Assembly: GCA_003214815.1 (NCBI GenBank)
Contig: QCLE01000011.1
Location: forward strand, 1 to 64,000
Direction: 5' to 3'
DNA from: Prochlorococcus sp. AG-412-J13
Lineage (GTDB): Bacteria > Cyanobacteriota > Cyanobacteriia > PCC-6307 > Cyanobiaceae
Length of the DNA: 64,000 bases
In this document: in pieces, positions 28,062-37,853 of the stretch
Layout: every line of letters starts with the position of its first letter
Position numbering within the stretch: position 1 is the stretch's first letter
Program-made: the position numbers and the translations under genes
Notes under the pieces: model-generated
Databases searched by the model: none
Told to the model about the DNA's origin: nothing
The model's input: only the letters and a program-made list of their open reading frames with translations

Positions 28062-30788
28062 TTGCTTAATTTAGAGGAATATTTCCCCTTTCCGCTAGAT
28101 GATTTCCAATTAGAGGCAATACAAGCTATTAATAGCGGAAATTCTGTTGTTTTAACCGCACCAACAGGTTCGGGTAAAACATTGATAGGTGAATTTGCTA
28201 TATATAGAGGTTTATCTCATGACAGCAGAGTTTTTTATACAACACCTTTAAAGGCCCTATCAAACCAAAAGTTTAGAGATTTTGCTAATCAATATGGTGA
28301 GAATAAAGTTGGTCTTTTAACTGGCGATATAAGTATAAATAGAGAAGCACCAATTTTAGTCATGACGACTGAGATTTTCAGGAACATGCTTTATGGCGAA
28401 TTTGATGAATTTGATGATCCCTTAGAAAATTTAGAATCTGTGATTCTTGATGAATGTCATTACATGAATGACCCCCAAAGAGGCACAGTTTGGGAGGAAA
28501 CCATAATCCATTGCCCTACTAGAACTCAAATAATAGCTTTATCAGCAACAATAGCTAATGCTGATCAACTACAAAATTGGATAGAAAAAGTTCATGGACC
28601 CACAGTACTAATTAATAGTGATAAGAGACCAGTCCCACTTGATTTTATTTTTTGTAGTGTTAAAGGCCTCCATCCACTTTTAAATAATAAGGGTAATGGA
28701 ATTCATCCAAACTGTAAGATTTGGAGAGCTCCTAAAGGGCAGAAAAAGAGAGGAAAAGTGGGAAGGCTAATGCAACCAAAGTCTCCCTCAATTGGCTTTG
28801 TCATCTCGAAATTAGCTGAACGAAATATGTTGCCAGCTATTTATTTTATTTTTAGTAGAAGAGGATGTGACAAGGCTATTGATAATATAAAAGATTTAAC
28901 TTTGGTCAGTTATTCAGAAGCAAATGTGATATCCCAAAAATTAGATGTTTATCTTAAAAATAATCAAGAGGCAATTAAAGATAAATCTCAATGCGAGGCA
29001 TTAAAACGCGGTATTGCATCTCATCATGCTGGATTATTGCCTGCATGGAAAGAATTGGTTGAGGAATTATTTCAGCAAGGTTTGATAAAAGTTGTTTTTG
29101 CAACTGAGACTCTAGCTGCAGGAATTAATATGCCCGCAAGAACCACCGTTATTTCTTCTTTATCAAAAAGGACAGAAGATGGGCATAGATTATTATTTAG
29201 CAGTGAATTTTTGCAAATGTCAGGAAGAGCTGGAAGGAGAGGAAAAGATACCCAAGGATATGTTGTTACATTACAAACAAGATTCGAAGGTGCCAAAGAA
29301 GCAAGTGCACTGGCTATTAGCAAACCAAATTCTTTAGAGAGTCAATTCACTCCTAGCTATGGAATGGTACTTAATCTTTTACAAAGTTATACTTTACAGA
29401 AGTCTAAAGAATTAATTAAAAGAAGTTTTGGTAGCTTTTTATATTTAGGAGAATCCTCAGGTGAGAATGTAATTCTTGAAAATTTAGATAAGGATTTAAT
29501 TGAATTAAAAAAAATTACATCTAAAGTTTCATGGAAAGATTTTGATGCCTACGAAAAGTTAAAAAATCGTCTTAAAGAAGAGAGAAGACTCTTGAAAATT
29601 TTAGAAAAACAAGCGGCAGAAAAATTATCAGAAGAGATCACTAATGCACTCCCATATATTAAAGATGGAAGCTTAATTTCAATCAAAGCTCCTCAAATTA
29701 AAAGAAAAATTGTTCCAGGATTAATTTGCAAGAAAATATATGAATCCCAAAAAATTAAGAGTTTATTGTGTTTGACAATTGATAATTTATTTATTCTTAT
29801 AAAACCCTCATACATAGTAAGTATTTTTAATGATTTGGATGCAATTGATGTCTTAAGACTTGTAGCACCAAAGATGTATTTTTCCGGAGAGGTTGTTAGG
29901 GGAGATGATATTTCACAGTGTTTTGCGGATCGCATTTTAGAAGTTTCTAAAAAAAATGATTTACAAACTCCACAATATGATCTGACAACGGAAGTTTTGG
30001 CACAACAGCAACAAATTAATAATTTAGAAGAAAGAGTCGCTGATCATCCCGCACATAGATTTGGAGACTCCAGGAAATTAAAGAAATATAGAAAAAGAAT
30101 TGTTGATGTTGAACAAGAAATAAATATGAGAAAAAAACTGCTTGAGGATAAAGAAAATCATAACTGGAGAACTTTTACCGATTTGATTAAAATTTTGAAT
30201 CACTTTGGCTGTTTAAATGATTTGGAATTGACAGAAGTTGGACAAACAGTTGGTGCAATAAGAAGTGAAAATGAATTATGGATTGGTCTTGTTTTAGTCA
30301 GTGGTTATTTGGATGATTTAGAACCTCCTGAATTAGCTGCAATTATTCAAGCTATATGTGTTGATGTAAGGAGGCCTAATCTTTGGTGTAATTTCAAGCC
30401 TTCTTTAAAGGTAATAGATGTTTTTAATGAATTAGATGGTTTAAGAAAATTAGTCTCTTTTCAACAAAATAAGTTTCATATTGAAATTCCTATGTATTTA
30501 GAAACAGAGTTGACTGGAATTATTTCTGAATGGGCAAGGGGAAAAAAATGGAAAGATTTGGTTTTTAATACTTCATTAGACGAAGGGGATGTAGTAAGGA
30601 TTATTAGAAGATCAATTGATGTCCTTTCTCAAGTGCAATACTGTTTTGGTGTTAGTAATAAATTAAAAAGCAGAGCAAAGCTAGCATTAAAAGCTATTAA
30701 TCGTTTTCCTGTGTCTGAATCTAATGATCTTATAAAAGTCTCTGAAGATATTAATCCTGCAACAAAAAGAATTGACAATAATTTTTAA
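28062..30788 (+). CDS. Ski2/Mtr4-like DEAD/DEAH-box helicase
   Basis: The 908-aa superfamily 2 helicase resembles eukaryotic Ski2/Mtr4. It has the Q-motif region FPLDDFQLEAI, Walker A APTGSGKT (33-40), the box LDECHYMND, SALSATIANADQL, and motifs V/VI ATETLAAGINMPART and QMSGRAGRRGKD. A long arch-like helical region follows, and the C-terminal ~170 residues look like the DSHCT domain (DLELTEVGQTVGAIRSENELW, LVLVSGYLDDLEPPELAAII). Such proteins act on RNA; the cyanobacterial role is unclear. The start is TTG, with no ATG or GTG in the upstream open frame. Confidence 0.92.
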   Translation: MLNLEEYFPFPLDDFQLEAIQAINSGNSVVLTAPTGSGKTLIGEFAIYRGLSHDSRVFYTTPLKALSNQKFRDFANQYGENKVGLLTGDISINREAPILVMTTEIFRNMLYGEFDEFDDPLENLESVILDECHYMNDPQRGTVWEETIIHCPTRTQIIALSATIANADQLQNWIEKVHGPTVLINSDKRPVPLDFIFCSVKGLHPLLNNKGNGIHPNCKIWRAPKGQKKRGKVGRLMQPKSPSIGFVISKLAERNMLPAIYFIFSRRGCDKAIDNIKDLTLVSYSEANVISQKLDVYLKNNQEAIKDKSQCEALKRGIASHHAGLLPAWKELVEELFQQGLIKVVFATETLAAGINMPARTTVISSLSKRTEDGHRLLFSSEFLQMSGRAGRRGKDTQGYVVTLQTRFEGAKEASALAISKPNSLESQFTPSYGMVLNLLQSYTLQKSKELIKRSFGSFLYLGESSGENVILENLDKDLIELKKITSKVSWKDFDAYEKLKNRLKEERRLLKILEKQAAEKLSEEITNALPYIKDGSLISIKAPQIKRKIVPGLICKKIYESQKIKSLLCLTIDNLFILIKPSYIVSIFNDLDAIDVLRLVAPKMYFSGEVVRGDDISQCFADRILEVSKKNDLQTPQYDLTTEVLAQQQQINNLEERVADHPAHRFGDSRKLKKYRKRIVDVEQEINMRKKLLEDKENHNWRTFTDLIKILNHFGCLNDLELTEVGQTVGAIRSENELWIGLVLVSGYLDDLEPPELAAIIQAICVDVRRPNLWCNFKPSLKVIDVFNELDGLRKLVSFQQNKFHIEIPMYLETELTGIISEWARGKKWKDLVFNTSLDEGDVVRIIRRSIDVLSQVQYCFGVSNKLKSRAKLALKAINRFPVSESNDLIKVSEDINPATKRIDNNF

Positions 30789-30796
30789 ATTTTTAA

Positions 30797-32182
30797 TCAA
30801 ATCATTGAATTAATATTCATTGCTTCATCAAATTCATCTTCGTTTAAATAACCTAATTTAAGTGTTGCCTCTTTTAAATTTAATGATTCTTTGAATGCAA
30901 GGTTTGCAATTTCAGCTGCTTTTTCATAACCAACTATTGGCACTATGGCTGTAACCAACATTAGTGAATTTTCTAAATTTAACTTCATTTTCTTTTGATT
31001 AGGTTCCATCCCATCAACTAATTTTATTCTGAAGTTTTCTATTGCATTTTTAAGTAATTTTAAACTTGTAAGAATATTGAATCCAATCAGAGGCTTATAT
31101 TCATTCATCTGCAAAGTGCCGCTAGAATTTGCCATTGAAACTGCATATTCAAAACCCATTATCTGTGTACAAACCATTGATAAAGCTTCGCATTGAGTAG
31201 GATTAACTTTACCTGGCATGATAGAACTTCCAGGTTCATTTTGAGGGATAATTAATTCATATATTCCTGATCTTGGTCCAGAAGATAGAATTTTTATATC
31301 ATTTGAAATTTTAAATAATGCTCCTGCTAATATTTTTATCTGACTCATTACTTGAGCTAGACGATCATGCGAGGCCATGATAGAAAAATTATTTTTTGAT
31401 TTATAGAATATTAGATTAGTGTCGTCGGAAATTGATTTTATAGACTCTTCACAAAATCTTTTTGGACAATTAATACCTGTACCTACGGCAGTACCTCCAA
31501 GAGGTAAGAAATACAATTCATCCAGGCTCATAATAATCGCATTTTCAGCATCTTTAAGTTGCTCTGACCATCCTGATATTTCTTGCCCAAGAGTAAGGGG
31601 CACTGCATCTTGAAAATGGGTTCTTCCTATCTTTATAAGGTCTTTCCATTCGTCACTTTTTTTATCAAGGATCTTCGTAAGTTCTCTTATCGTTGGAACT
31701 AATTTTTTGATTATTTCATTAACAACAGATATTTGAATAGCAGCAGGAAAAGTATCATTAGTTGACTGAGATTTATTTACATCATCATTAGGATGAATTG
31801 GTTGATGACTACCAAGCTTGGAATTCGTTTTTAATGCTGCAATATTTGAAATTACCTCATTCACATTCATATTTGTTTGCGTGCCACTACCTGTTTGCCA
31901 AACCTTTAAGGGAAACTGTGAATCGTGAATCCCATCGAGTATTTCTGTGCATGCCTCTACAATTAAATCTTTTTTTCTTTTATCTATTAATCCTAAATTA
32001 CAATTCGCAATTGAAGCAGCTTTTTTTATAAGTGTGAGTGAATAAATTAACTCAATTGGAATTAATTCTTCTCCAATAGAAAAATTTATTATCGATCTTT
32101 GTGTTTGAGCACCCCACAAAGCTTCTATGGGAACCTCTATTGTTCCCATACTATCTTTTTCAATCCTAAAGTTTTTTGTCAT
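30797..32182 (-). CDS. fumC: Class II fumarate hydratase
   Basis: FumC interconverts fumarate and malate. The 461-aa protein has TGSGTQTNMNVNEVI, HPNDDVNKSQSTNDTFP, GRTHFQDAVPLTLGQE, and the signature GSSIMPGKVNPTQCE with the catalytic serine loop. It follows purB on the same strand after 48 bases; purB also yields fumarate, as does arginine synthesis, so the two steps are linked metabolically. An inverted repeat lies in that gap. Confidence 0.97.
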   Translation of the reverse strand: MTKNFRIEKDSMGTIEVPIEALWGAQTQRSIINFSIGEELIPIELIYSLTLIKKAASIANCNLGLIDKRKKDLIVEACTEILDGIHDSQFPLKVWQTGSGTQTNMNVNEVISNIAALKTNSKLGSHQPIHPNDDVNKSQSTNDTFPAAIQISVVNEIIKKLVPTIRELTKILDKKSDEWKDLIKIGRTHFQDAVPLTLGQEISGWSEQLKDAENAIIMSLDELYFLPLGGTAVGTGINCPKRFCEESIKSISDDTNLIFYKSKNNFSIMASHDRLAQVMSQIKILAGALFKISNDIKILSSGPRSGIYELIIPQNEPGSSIMPGKVNPTQCEALSMVCTQIMGFEYAVSMANSSGTLQMNEYKPLIGFNILTSLKLLKNAIENFRIKLVDGMEPNQKKMKLNLENSLMLVTAIVPIVGYEKAAEIANLAFKESLNLKEATLKLGYLNEDEFDEAMNINSMI

Positions 32183-32189
32183 TATTCTT

Positions 32190-32225
32190 CTGAAAACACT
32201 GGTTTAACTTAGATAAGGTTTTCAG
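32190..32225 (-). promoter_or_regulatory. 8-base inverted repeat between purB and fumC
   Basis: On the minus strand CTGAAAAC (32225-32218) and GTTTTCAG (32197-32190) form a perfect 8-base stem with a 20-base loop. The second arm ends 7 bases before the fumC ATG. No T run follows, so it does not look like a simple terminator; it might modulate fumC translation or mRNA stability. Confidence 0.35.
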
Positions 32226-32230
32226 TAATC

Positions 32231-33526
32231 TTAGATACCTAGCTTCTCCCATATTACACTTAAATTATTGAGATGAATTGACGGATTAAAACATTCTTCT
32301 AGGTCACTTTGATGAATAAAATCCATTATTTCATTATCTCTCTCTATATTTTCTTTGAAATTCCCATTCTCAGTATTCCAGGCCTGATGCGCATTTTTTT
32401 GTACTAAACTATAAGCTTTTTCTCTAGACATGCCTTTCTCTACAAGCAAAAGTAAAACTTTCTGACTAAAGATTACACCCCCATATATATTTAAATTTTT
32501 GAGCATATTTTTTGGATAAACTTCCAAATTGCTTACTATATCTTTCATTTCCCTGAGCATAAAATGCAAACAGATTGATACGTCAGGTAACATGATACGT
32601 TCATTTGAACTATGGCTTATATCTCTTTCGTGCCAAAGTGGAATATTTTCTAGTGCTGTTAAGACATAACTCCTCAAAATTCTTGCTAAACCACTTACTC
32701 TTTCACTTCGAATAGGATTTCTTTTATGAGGCATAGCAGAACTTCCTTTTTGCCCTTTTGTAAATCCCTCCTCAACTTCTAAAATATCAGTTCTTTGTAA
32801 ATTTCTTATTTCAGTTGCGAATCTATCAAGAGAAGCTCCAACTAGTGCAATAGTTTGCACATATTCCGCATGTCTGTCTCTTGATATAACCTGTGTACTT
32901 GCTGTATCTGGTTTTAAGCCTATTAAATCACAAGTTATTTGTTCTACTTTGGGATTCGTATTAGCGTAAGTTCCCATGGCACCACTTATTTGTCCAATTG
33001 CTATAGATTCTTTTAGTGTTAACAATCTTTTTTTGTTCCTTATTATTTCTGCTAACCATCCAGCAAGTTTAAAACCGAAGGAAATTGGCTCCCCATGAAT
33101 TGCATGTGATCTGCCAATCATTAATGTATTTTTATGTTTCCTTGCTAATAATCTGACTGCATTTTCTAGGTTCTCAATTTCTTCTAATAACAATTCGCAT
33201 GAATCTTTTAACTGAAGAGATAAGCCAGTATCAAGTACATCACTACTGGTCATGCCAACATGTATGTATCTTCCAGAGTCTCCTACAAATTCATTAACGC
33301 TTGTAAGAAACGCTATGACATCATGTTTAACTTCTTTCTCAATTTCTGTAATTCTAGATTCATCAAACTTTGCATTTGAACGTATCTTTTTCATGGCATC
33401 CTCAGGAATTTTTCCGAGGGAAAAATTTGCTTCACATGCGGCTATTTCAACCTTAAGCCAACTCTGGAATTTTGCGCTTTCAGTCCAGATTTTCCCCATT
33501 TCAGGTAATGTGTAACGCTCGATCAC
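32231..33526 (-). CDS. purB: Adenylosuccinate lyase
   Basis: PurB cleaves SAICAR and adenylosuccinate, releasing fumarate, in purine synthesis. The 431-aa protein has MTSSDVLDTGLSLQLK, GRSHAIHGEPISFG, SRDRHAEYVQ, and the superfamily signature GSSAMPHKRNP. The start is GTG (VIERYTLPEMGKIWT). It lies upstream of fumC on the same strand; a 283-base spacer separates it from the divergent tlyA-like gene, where I saw only AT-rich DNA and no further gene. Confidence 0.97.
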   Translation of the reverse strand: MIERYTLPEMGKIWTESAKFQSWLKVEIAACEANFSLGKIPEDAMKKIRSNAKFDESRITEIEKEVKHDVIAFLTSVNEFVGDSGRYIHVGMTSSDVLDTGLSLQLKDSCELLLEEIENLENAVRLLARKHKNTLMIGRSHAIHGEPISFGFKLAGWLAEIIRNKKRLLTLKESIAIGQISGAMGTYANTNPKVEQITCDLIGLKPDTASTQVISRDRHAEYVQTIALVGASLDRFATEIRNLQRTDILEVEEGFTKGQKGSSAMPHKRNPIRSERVSGLARILRSYVLTALENIPLWHERDISHSSNERIMLPDVSICLHFMLREMKDIVSNLEVYPKNMLKNLNIYGGVIFSQKVLLLLVEKGMSREKAYSLVQKNAHQAWNTENGNFKENIERDNEIMDFIHQSDLEECFNPSIHLNNLSVIWEKLGI

Positions 33527-33809
33527 AATTTTTATTAATTATCAATTTAAACTTTATAACCAAAATCGAATTATTGCCCTATACCTTAAAGATGTAATTG
33601 CCATTGAACATAATTGTCTGATTATTATTTTCTTATGTAACTTTTTTCTGCCGATTAAAGAAAGTTTAAATTTTAAAATGTTTGCATTTATTTCCTTTGA
33701 TATTAATGGATAATTATTTTAGTTCTAATTTAAAATTAGGAGGTATTAAAGATTTTTCATCTTAATCTTGTAGCAGTTCATTATTCAAGCTTTTTTTATT
33801 TATTAATTG

Positions 33810-34622
33810 ATGCTAAGAAAAAGTAGACTAGATCTTTACATTTTTAATAAAGGTTTATGTGAAACTCGTCAAAAAGCCCAAGGTTTAATTCTTGCTGGCA
33901 AGGTTAGAGATGTCAATGGAAAAGTATTGGATAAACCTGGACAGCAAGTATTAATTGGATCTGAATTTTTTATTGATTCCGAACCTATGTTTGTTTCAAG
34001 GGGAGGCGAAAAATTATTGGAGGCATTTAAAAGACTTGAAATTAAAGTAAAAGATAAAATATGTATTGATGCAGGAATATCAACTGGGGGATTTACTGAT
34101 TGCTTATTGCAAAAAGGAGCAAAATTAGTTTATGGGATAGATGTTGGTTATGGACAGACTGCATGGAAGATTAGAAATAACCCAAAAGTCATACTTTTTG
34201 AACGAACAAATATTCGAAATTTAAAACCTCATGATCTTTTATCTAGAAGTGATGAATTACCAAATTTTGTGGTTGCTGATTTGTCTTTTATTTCATTAAG
34301 GTTAGTTTTTAAATCTATTAGTAATTTATTAGTAGGGAGTTCTATAGAGGGAATATTTTTAATTAAACCCCAATTTGAGGTGGGTAAAGATAAAGTCAGC
34401 AAAGGTGGCGTGGTTCGTAATCCTAAATTTCATACTGAGGCTATAGAGTCTGTTATTGATACTGCTAAAAGTTTTCAATGGAATATAAAGGATTTGATAG
34501 CTTCTCCCTTAGTAGGTCCTGCTGGAAATCATGAATATCTAGCTTGGATGTGCTTAAAAAGTGAATCAAATCCAAGGATTAATAGTGAATATATACAAAA
34601 TTTAGTAAAAGAAACTCTTTGA
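33810..34622 (+). CDS. tlyA: TlyA-family rRNA methyltransferase/hemolysin-like protein
   Basis: The 270-aa protein combines an N-terminal S4 RNA-binding domain (RLDLYIFNKGLCETRQKAQGLILAGKVRD) with an FtsJ-like SAM methyltransferase domain (CIDAGISTGGFTDCLLQKGAKLVYGIDVG, then FVVADLSFISLR, LIKPQFEVG). TlyA homologues are 2'-O-methyltransferases of rRNA; older names call them hemolysins. I use ATG 33810 rather than the adjacent upstream TTG 33807. It converges with glnB with one base between the stop codons. Confidence 0.92.
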   Translation: MLRKSRLDLYIFNKGLCETRQKAQGLILAGKVRDVNGKVLDKPGQQVLIGSEFFIDSEPMFVSRGGEKLLEAFKRLEIKVKDKICIDAGISTGGFTDCLLQKGAKLVYGIDVGYGQTAWKIRNNPKVILFERTNIRNLKPHDLLSRSDELPNFVVADLSFISLRLVFKSISNLLVGSSIEGIFLIKPQFEVGKDKVSKGGVVRNPKFHTEAIESVIDTAKSFQWNIKDLIASPLVGPAGNHEYLAWMCLKSESNPRINSEYIQNLVKETL

Positions 34623-34623
34623 A

Positions 34624-34986
<363 letters not shown>

Positions 34987-35331
34987 TTAATTGTTTTTTG
35001 GAAAAACATCCAACATTGAAATATGAGAAAAACATTTAATATTAAGGCCTGCATTCGTTGCGTCTTCAATTAACAATTGGGAATTATCTTCAGAAATAAT
35101 TACTGAACTATTTGATAATGCCTCCCACTGATCATTCTCAAAGTGTGTTTGAAGCCATAACATTCCAATTGCACTTTTTGGTTGAAGGGATTTATTTAAG
35201 TTGTTATCGATCGTTATTAAACAAATGTCCATTAATTTTTCTTTAACTAAACACATATAACTCCTTGGAACAGTATTATGATTGTTACTATTGATACAAA
35301 AATAAGATTTAATGCTTCCTGACTTAGTCAA
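34987..35331 (-). CDS. Hypothetical protein upstream of glnB
   Basis: A 114-aa protein I do not recognise. The reading starts at TTG 35331; ATG 35256 (MCLVKEKLMDICLITIDN) would give a shorter form of ~89 aa that may be the real one. The C-terminal half (NDQWEALSNSSVIISEDNSQLLIEDATNAGLNIKCF) looks like a small alpha/beta domain. There are no membrane segments. The position 24 bases upstream of glnB on the same strand suggests cotranscription with PII. Confidence 0.65.
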   Translation of the reverse strand: MTKSGSIKSYFCINSNNHNTVPRSYMCLVKEKLMDICLITIDNNLNKSLQPKSAIGMLWLQTHFENDQWEALSNSSVIISEDNSQLLIEDATNAGLNIKCFSHISMLDVFPKNN

Positions 35332-35373
35332 TTGTAATACTTAAGTTTGTTGATACTTTTGCGCATTTTGATC

Positions 35374-35395
35374 TTTTTATATAGTTTTTATATAG
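35374..35395 (+). repeat. Tandem 11-base direct repeat before queF
   Basis: TTTTTATATAG occurs twice head to tail (35374-35384 and 35385-35395), ending 25 bases before the queF ATG. The spacing is one DNA turn, and each copy contains a TATATA core that could serve as a -10 element. It may be overlapping promoters, a tandem operator, or slippage in AT-rich DNA. Confidence 0.45.
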
Positions 35396-35420
35396 GTTTA
35401 GTAAATAAGTTCCACTAAAA

Positions 35421-35831
35421 ATGAGTATAGCTAACTTAGACAATTCGACTGAAAGACCTCTATATGGTGAAAGAAATATTGAAGAATCAGAAATAATTTG
35501 TTTTGAGAATCCAAATAAGAAAAGAATTTATGAAATTTCTATCCAGTTACCTGAATTTACCTGTAAGTGCCCCTTTTCTGGTTATCCAGATTTTGCAAAG
35601 CTAAATATTATTTATCAACCTAATTTGAGAGTTTATGAGTTGAAGTCGTTAAAGCTTTATATTAATAATTTTAGGGATATAAAAATATCACATGAGGAAG
35701 TTGTTAATAGAATTATGGATGATTTATTGAATGAAGGCTCACCTCACTGGATACATTTAAATGCTGAATTTAACCCTAGAGGGAATGTTTCTATGCAATT
35801 AGATATTTTTAGTGGGCAGAAAAAAAATTAA
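35421..35831 (+). CDS. queF: NADPH-dependent 7-cyano-7-deazaguanine reductase
   Basis: QueF reduces preQ0 to preQ1 for queuosine in tRNA. The 136-aa length fits the short type I QueF. The catalytic cysteine is Cys50 in FTCKCPFSG, with Asp57 in YPDFAKL, and the NADPH/QueF motif is [14 protein letters not shown] (73-86). I saw no preQ1 riboswitch in the short leader. It converges with ccsB with an overlap of a few bases at the ends. Confidence 0.95.
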   Translation: MSIANLDNSTERPLYGERNIEESEIICFENPNKKRIYEISIQLPEFTCKCPFSGYPDFAKLNIIYQPNLRVYELKSLKLYINNFRDIKISHEEVVNRIMDDLLNEGSPHWIHLNAEFNPRGNVSMQLDIFSGQKKN

Positions 35832-37114
35832 AATTTTTGTATTTCTTCTGATAATTTAAAAAAATCTTTTTTAAAACCAACTAGGTTTTTATTGCTAAGT
35901 CCTCCAATGGATAACTTTTGTGATTCTTTATTTACAAGAATCCATAATTGTTTAGTGGGTATAAGACTTATTATTGTTCCAAAAATTATTAATATAAAGG
36001 AAAAGTAAATAAATGGTATAGAAGGATCATTTTTAATTATTAATCCACTGCTGGGGATTATTTTTTTCAGAGATACTTTTGAAGAGTTAATTTCTAAGGG
36101 ATTGTCATTGATATAGAGATTATTCCCGGATAAATTTTCTATATTGGAAATTTTAAGTGGACCATTTTCATTATCTATTGTTAAAAGGAAATTTTTTTTA
36201 GTCTCTGATCCTAATTCAACTAAAACTCCCCAAACTTGATTACCGATTTCGGGAATCTCCTTTAATTGCAATTGGTAAAGGATATTATCTATTTCTAAAA
36301 CAACATTTGATATTGCCCAATCAGCTTGATAAATAGTTAATCCTTTAAATCTGATTGGGTAATTAACTTTGGCGGTTTTTATTTCATTTAAATTTAGATC
36401 TTCAGAAGAAAAATTTAACTTTGAAATAAACTGTTTGGGTATACCGTCACTTTCTCGTTCTATAGCAAAATTGACTAATTTTACATTGGCTTTTGAGTTT
36501 GTGCTCTCATTAACAAGGTCCAAACTTTCTCCAGGCAGTAAATATTGTTCTTTTGATTGACTTGTAAAACTTCCATATGCTGAACCTATAAGTAAGAATA
36601 TTAATCCGATATGTACAACTAAAGGACCGATTTTTCCAATTAAACCCCTTCTTGCAGAAATATGACTTTTAAATTTGTATGTTTTCCATCCTTTTTTTTT
36701 AAGTAATAAATCTATTATTGATATATAGTCTCTATCTTGATTGATTGTGTGAATTGAAGTTAATTGTAGTTTGCTAAATTTTTTTTCGCTCTTGTATTCA
36801 ATCCATTTTAATGAAGCTTTTAATGAAGGGATTTGCCTCCTGAAACTACAAGCTGCTAGAGAAATGCAAAGAAGAATTAATGTAAATAAAAACCAAAAGC
36901 TTGTATAAATATGATCCAATTGAAGTTTTAAGACTTTTTCTCCATCTAAAAATCCAAAAATGGGAGCACTATCGAAATTATCAATATAGAATTTATTATT
37001 ACTACCTTGAGGTATAAAAGTACCTATGCCACTTGTAATAGCTATGAAGATTATGAGTGAAATGGCGAATCTTAAACTTGATATTTTTAAAATTAGGTTC
37101 TTAAAAATAATCAT
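35828..37114 (-). CDS. ccsB: Cytochrome c biogenesis protein CcsB (Ccs1/ResB-like)
   Basis: Ccs1/ResB works with CcsA in System II heme delivery and attachment to c-type cytochromes at the lumenal side of the thylakoid membrane. The 428-aa protein has membrane spans near residues 10-30 and 70-90, one at about 165-185 ([22 protein letters not shown], holding the conserved His), and a last one near 375-395. A large lumenal domain lies between the third and last. It directly follows ccdA with stop and start touching, so they form one operon. Confidence 0.93.
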   Translation of the reverse strand: MIIFKNLILKISSLRFAISLIIFIAITSGIGTFIPQGSNNKFYIDNFDSAPIFGFLDGEKVLKLQLDHIYTSFWFLFTLILLCISLAACSFRRQIPSLKASLKWIEYKSEKKFSKLQLTSIHTINQDRDYISIIDLLLKKKGWKTYKFKSHISARRGLIGKIGPLVVHIGLIFLLIGSAYGSFTSQSKEQYLLPGESLDLVNESTNSKANVKLVNFAIERESDGIPKQFISKLNFSSEDLNLNEIKTAKVNYPIRFKGLTIYQADWAISNVVLEIDNILYQLQLKEIPEIGNQVWGVLVELGSETKKNFLLTIDNENGPLKISNIENLSGNNLYINDNPLEINSSKVSLKKIIPSSGLIIKNDPSIPFIYFSFILIIFGTIISLIPTKQLWILVNKESQKLSIGGLSNKNLVGFKKDFFKLSEEIQKF

Positions 37115-37771
37115 TTAAATCAAATTTGAAAATAAATTTAATAATCCTAGGACAACTAAAAATATCCCACTCAAGGTCGGAATTATTTGACTAAATTTTC
37201 TAAGCTCTAAAAATTTTTTTAAGTTTTCCGCCGTGGCTCCCGCAATGATTAATGGAGTGACTTGGCCTATTCCAAAGAAAAATAAAAAAATAATTGAGAT
37301 TATCGGGTTTTTAGCTTGCGATACCCAAGCCAGAAGAGTTGCTAAAACTGGAGTAATGCAAGGTGAAGAGGCTAGTCCAAAAGTAGTACCTATTGTAAAA
37401 GGTGCTATGAGTGATGGTATTTTGTCTTCTATTTTTTTTATATCAGGTCCATTGGGAAGCTGAAACTTTAGAATTCCTAATAAATTTAAACCCATTATTA
37501 TTGCTATTAAGGCAACAAATGAAGTGTAATAAGATGGAATTTGCCCGTACATTTTACCTAAGAATCCACTAGCAGCCCCAAGTGCAACAAGCGAAAAAAC
37601 GACTCCTCCTGAAAAACTAATAAGTTTAAATTTATTTTTCTCTGTTCCTCCAATATAAGCAATTGTGACTGGAAGTAATGATAATGAGCATGGACCAAGA
37701 CTTGTTAAAAGTCCTGCGCTGAAAACCATAAATATAGTAAATAGACCAGGACTATTCAGACTATTCTGCAT
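37115..37771 (-). CDS. ccdA: Thiol-disulfide transporter CcdA
   Basis: CcdA passes reducing power across the thylakoid membrane to keep apocytochrome c cysteines reduced. The 218-aa protein has six predicted spans and the two conserved Cys-Pro sites: LTSLGPCSLSLLPV near the start and SSPCITPVLATLLAW in the middle. It is followed at once by ccsB, which completes a System II pair; a ccsA gene is not in this window. Confidence 0.94.
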   Translation of the reverse strand: MQNSLNSPGLFTIFMVFSAGLLTSLGPCSLSLLPVTIAYIGGTEKNKFKLISFSGGVVFSLVALGAASGFLGKMYGQIPSYYTSFVALIAIIMGLNLLGILKFQLPNGPDIKKIEDKIPSLIAPFTIGTTFGLASSPCITPVLATLLAWVSQAKNPIISIIFLFFFGIGQVTPLIIAGATAENLKKFLELRKFSQIIPTLSGIFLVVLGLLNLFSNLI

Positions 37772-37853
37772 AAGCAGATTACCCTTTTGAGATAATTCTG
37801 AAATAATTAAATTAAATGATTCGATAACTTGACTTAAATCCTTTAAATTCTAA

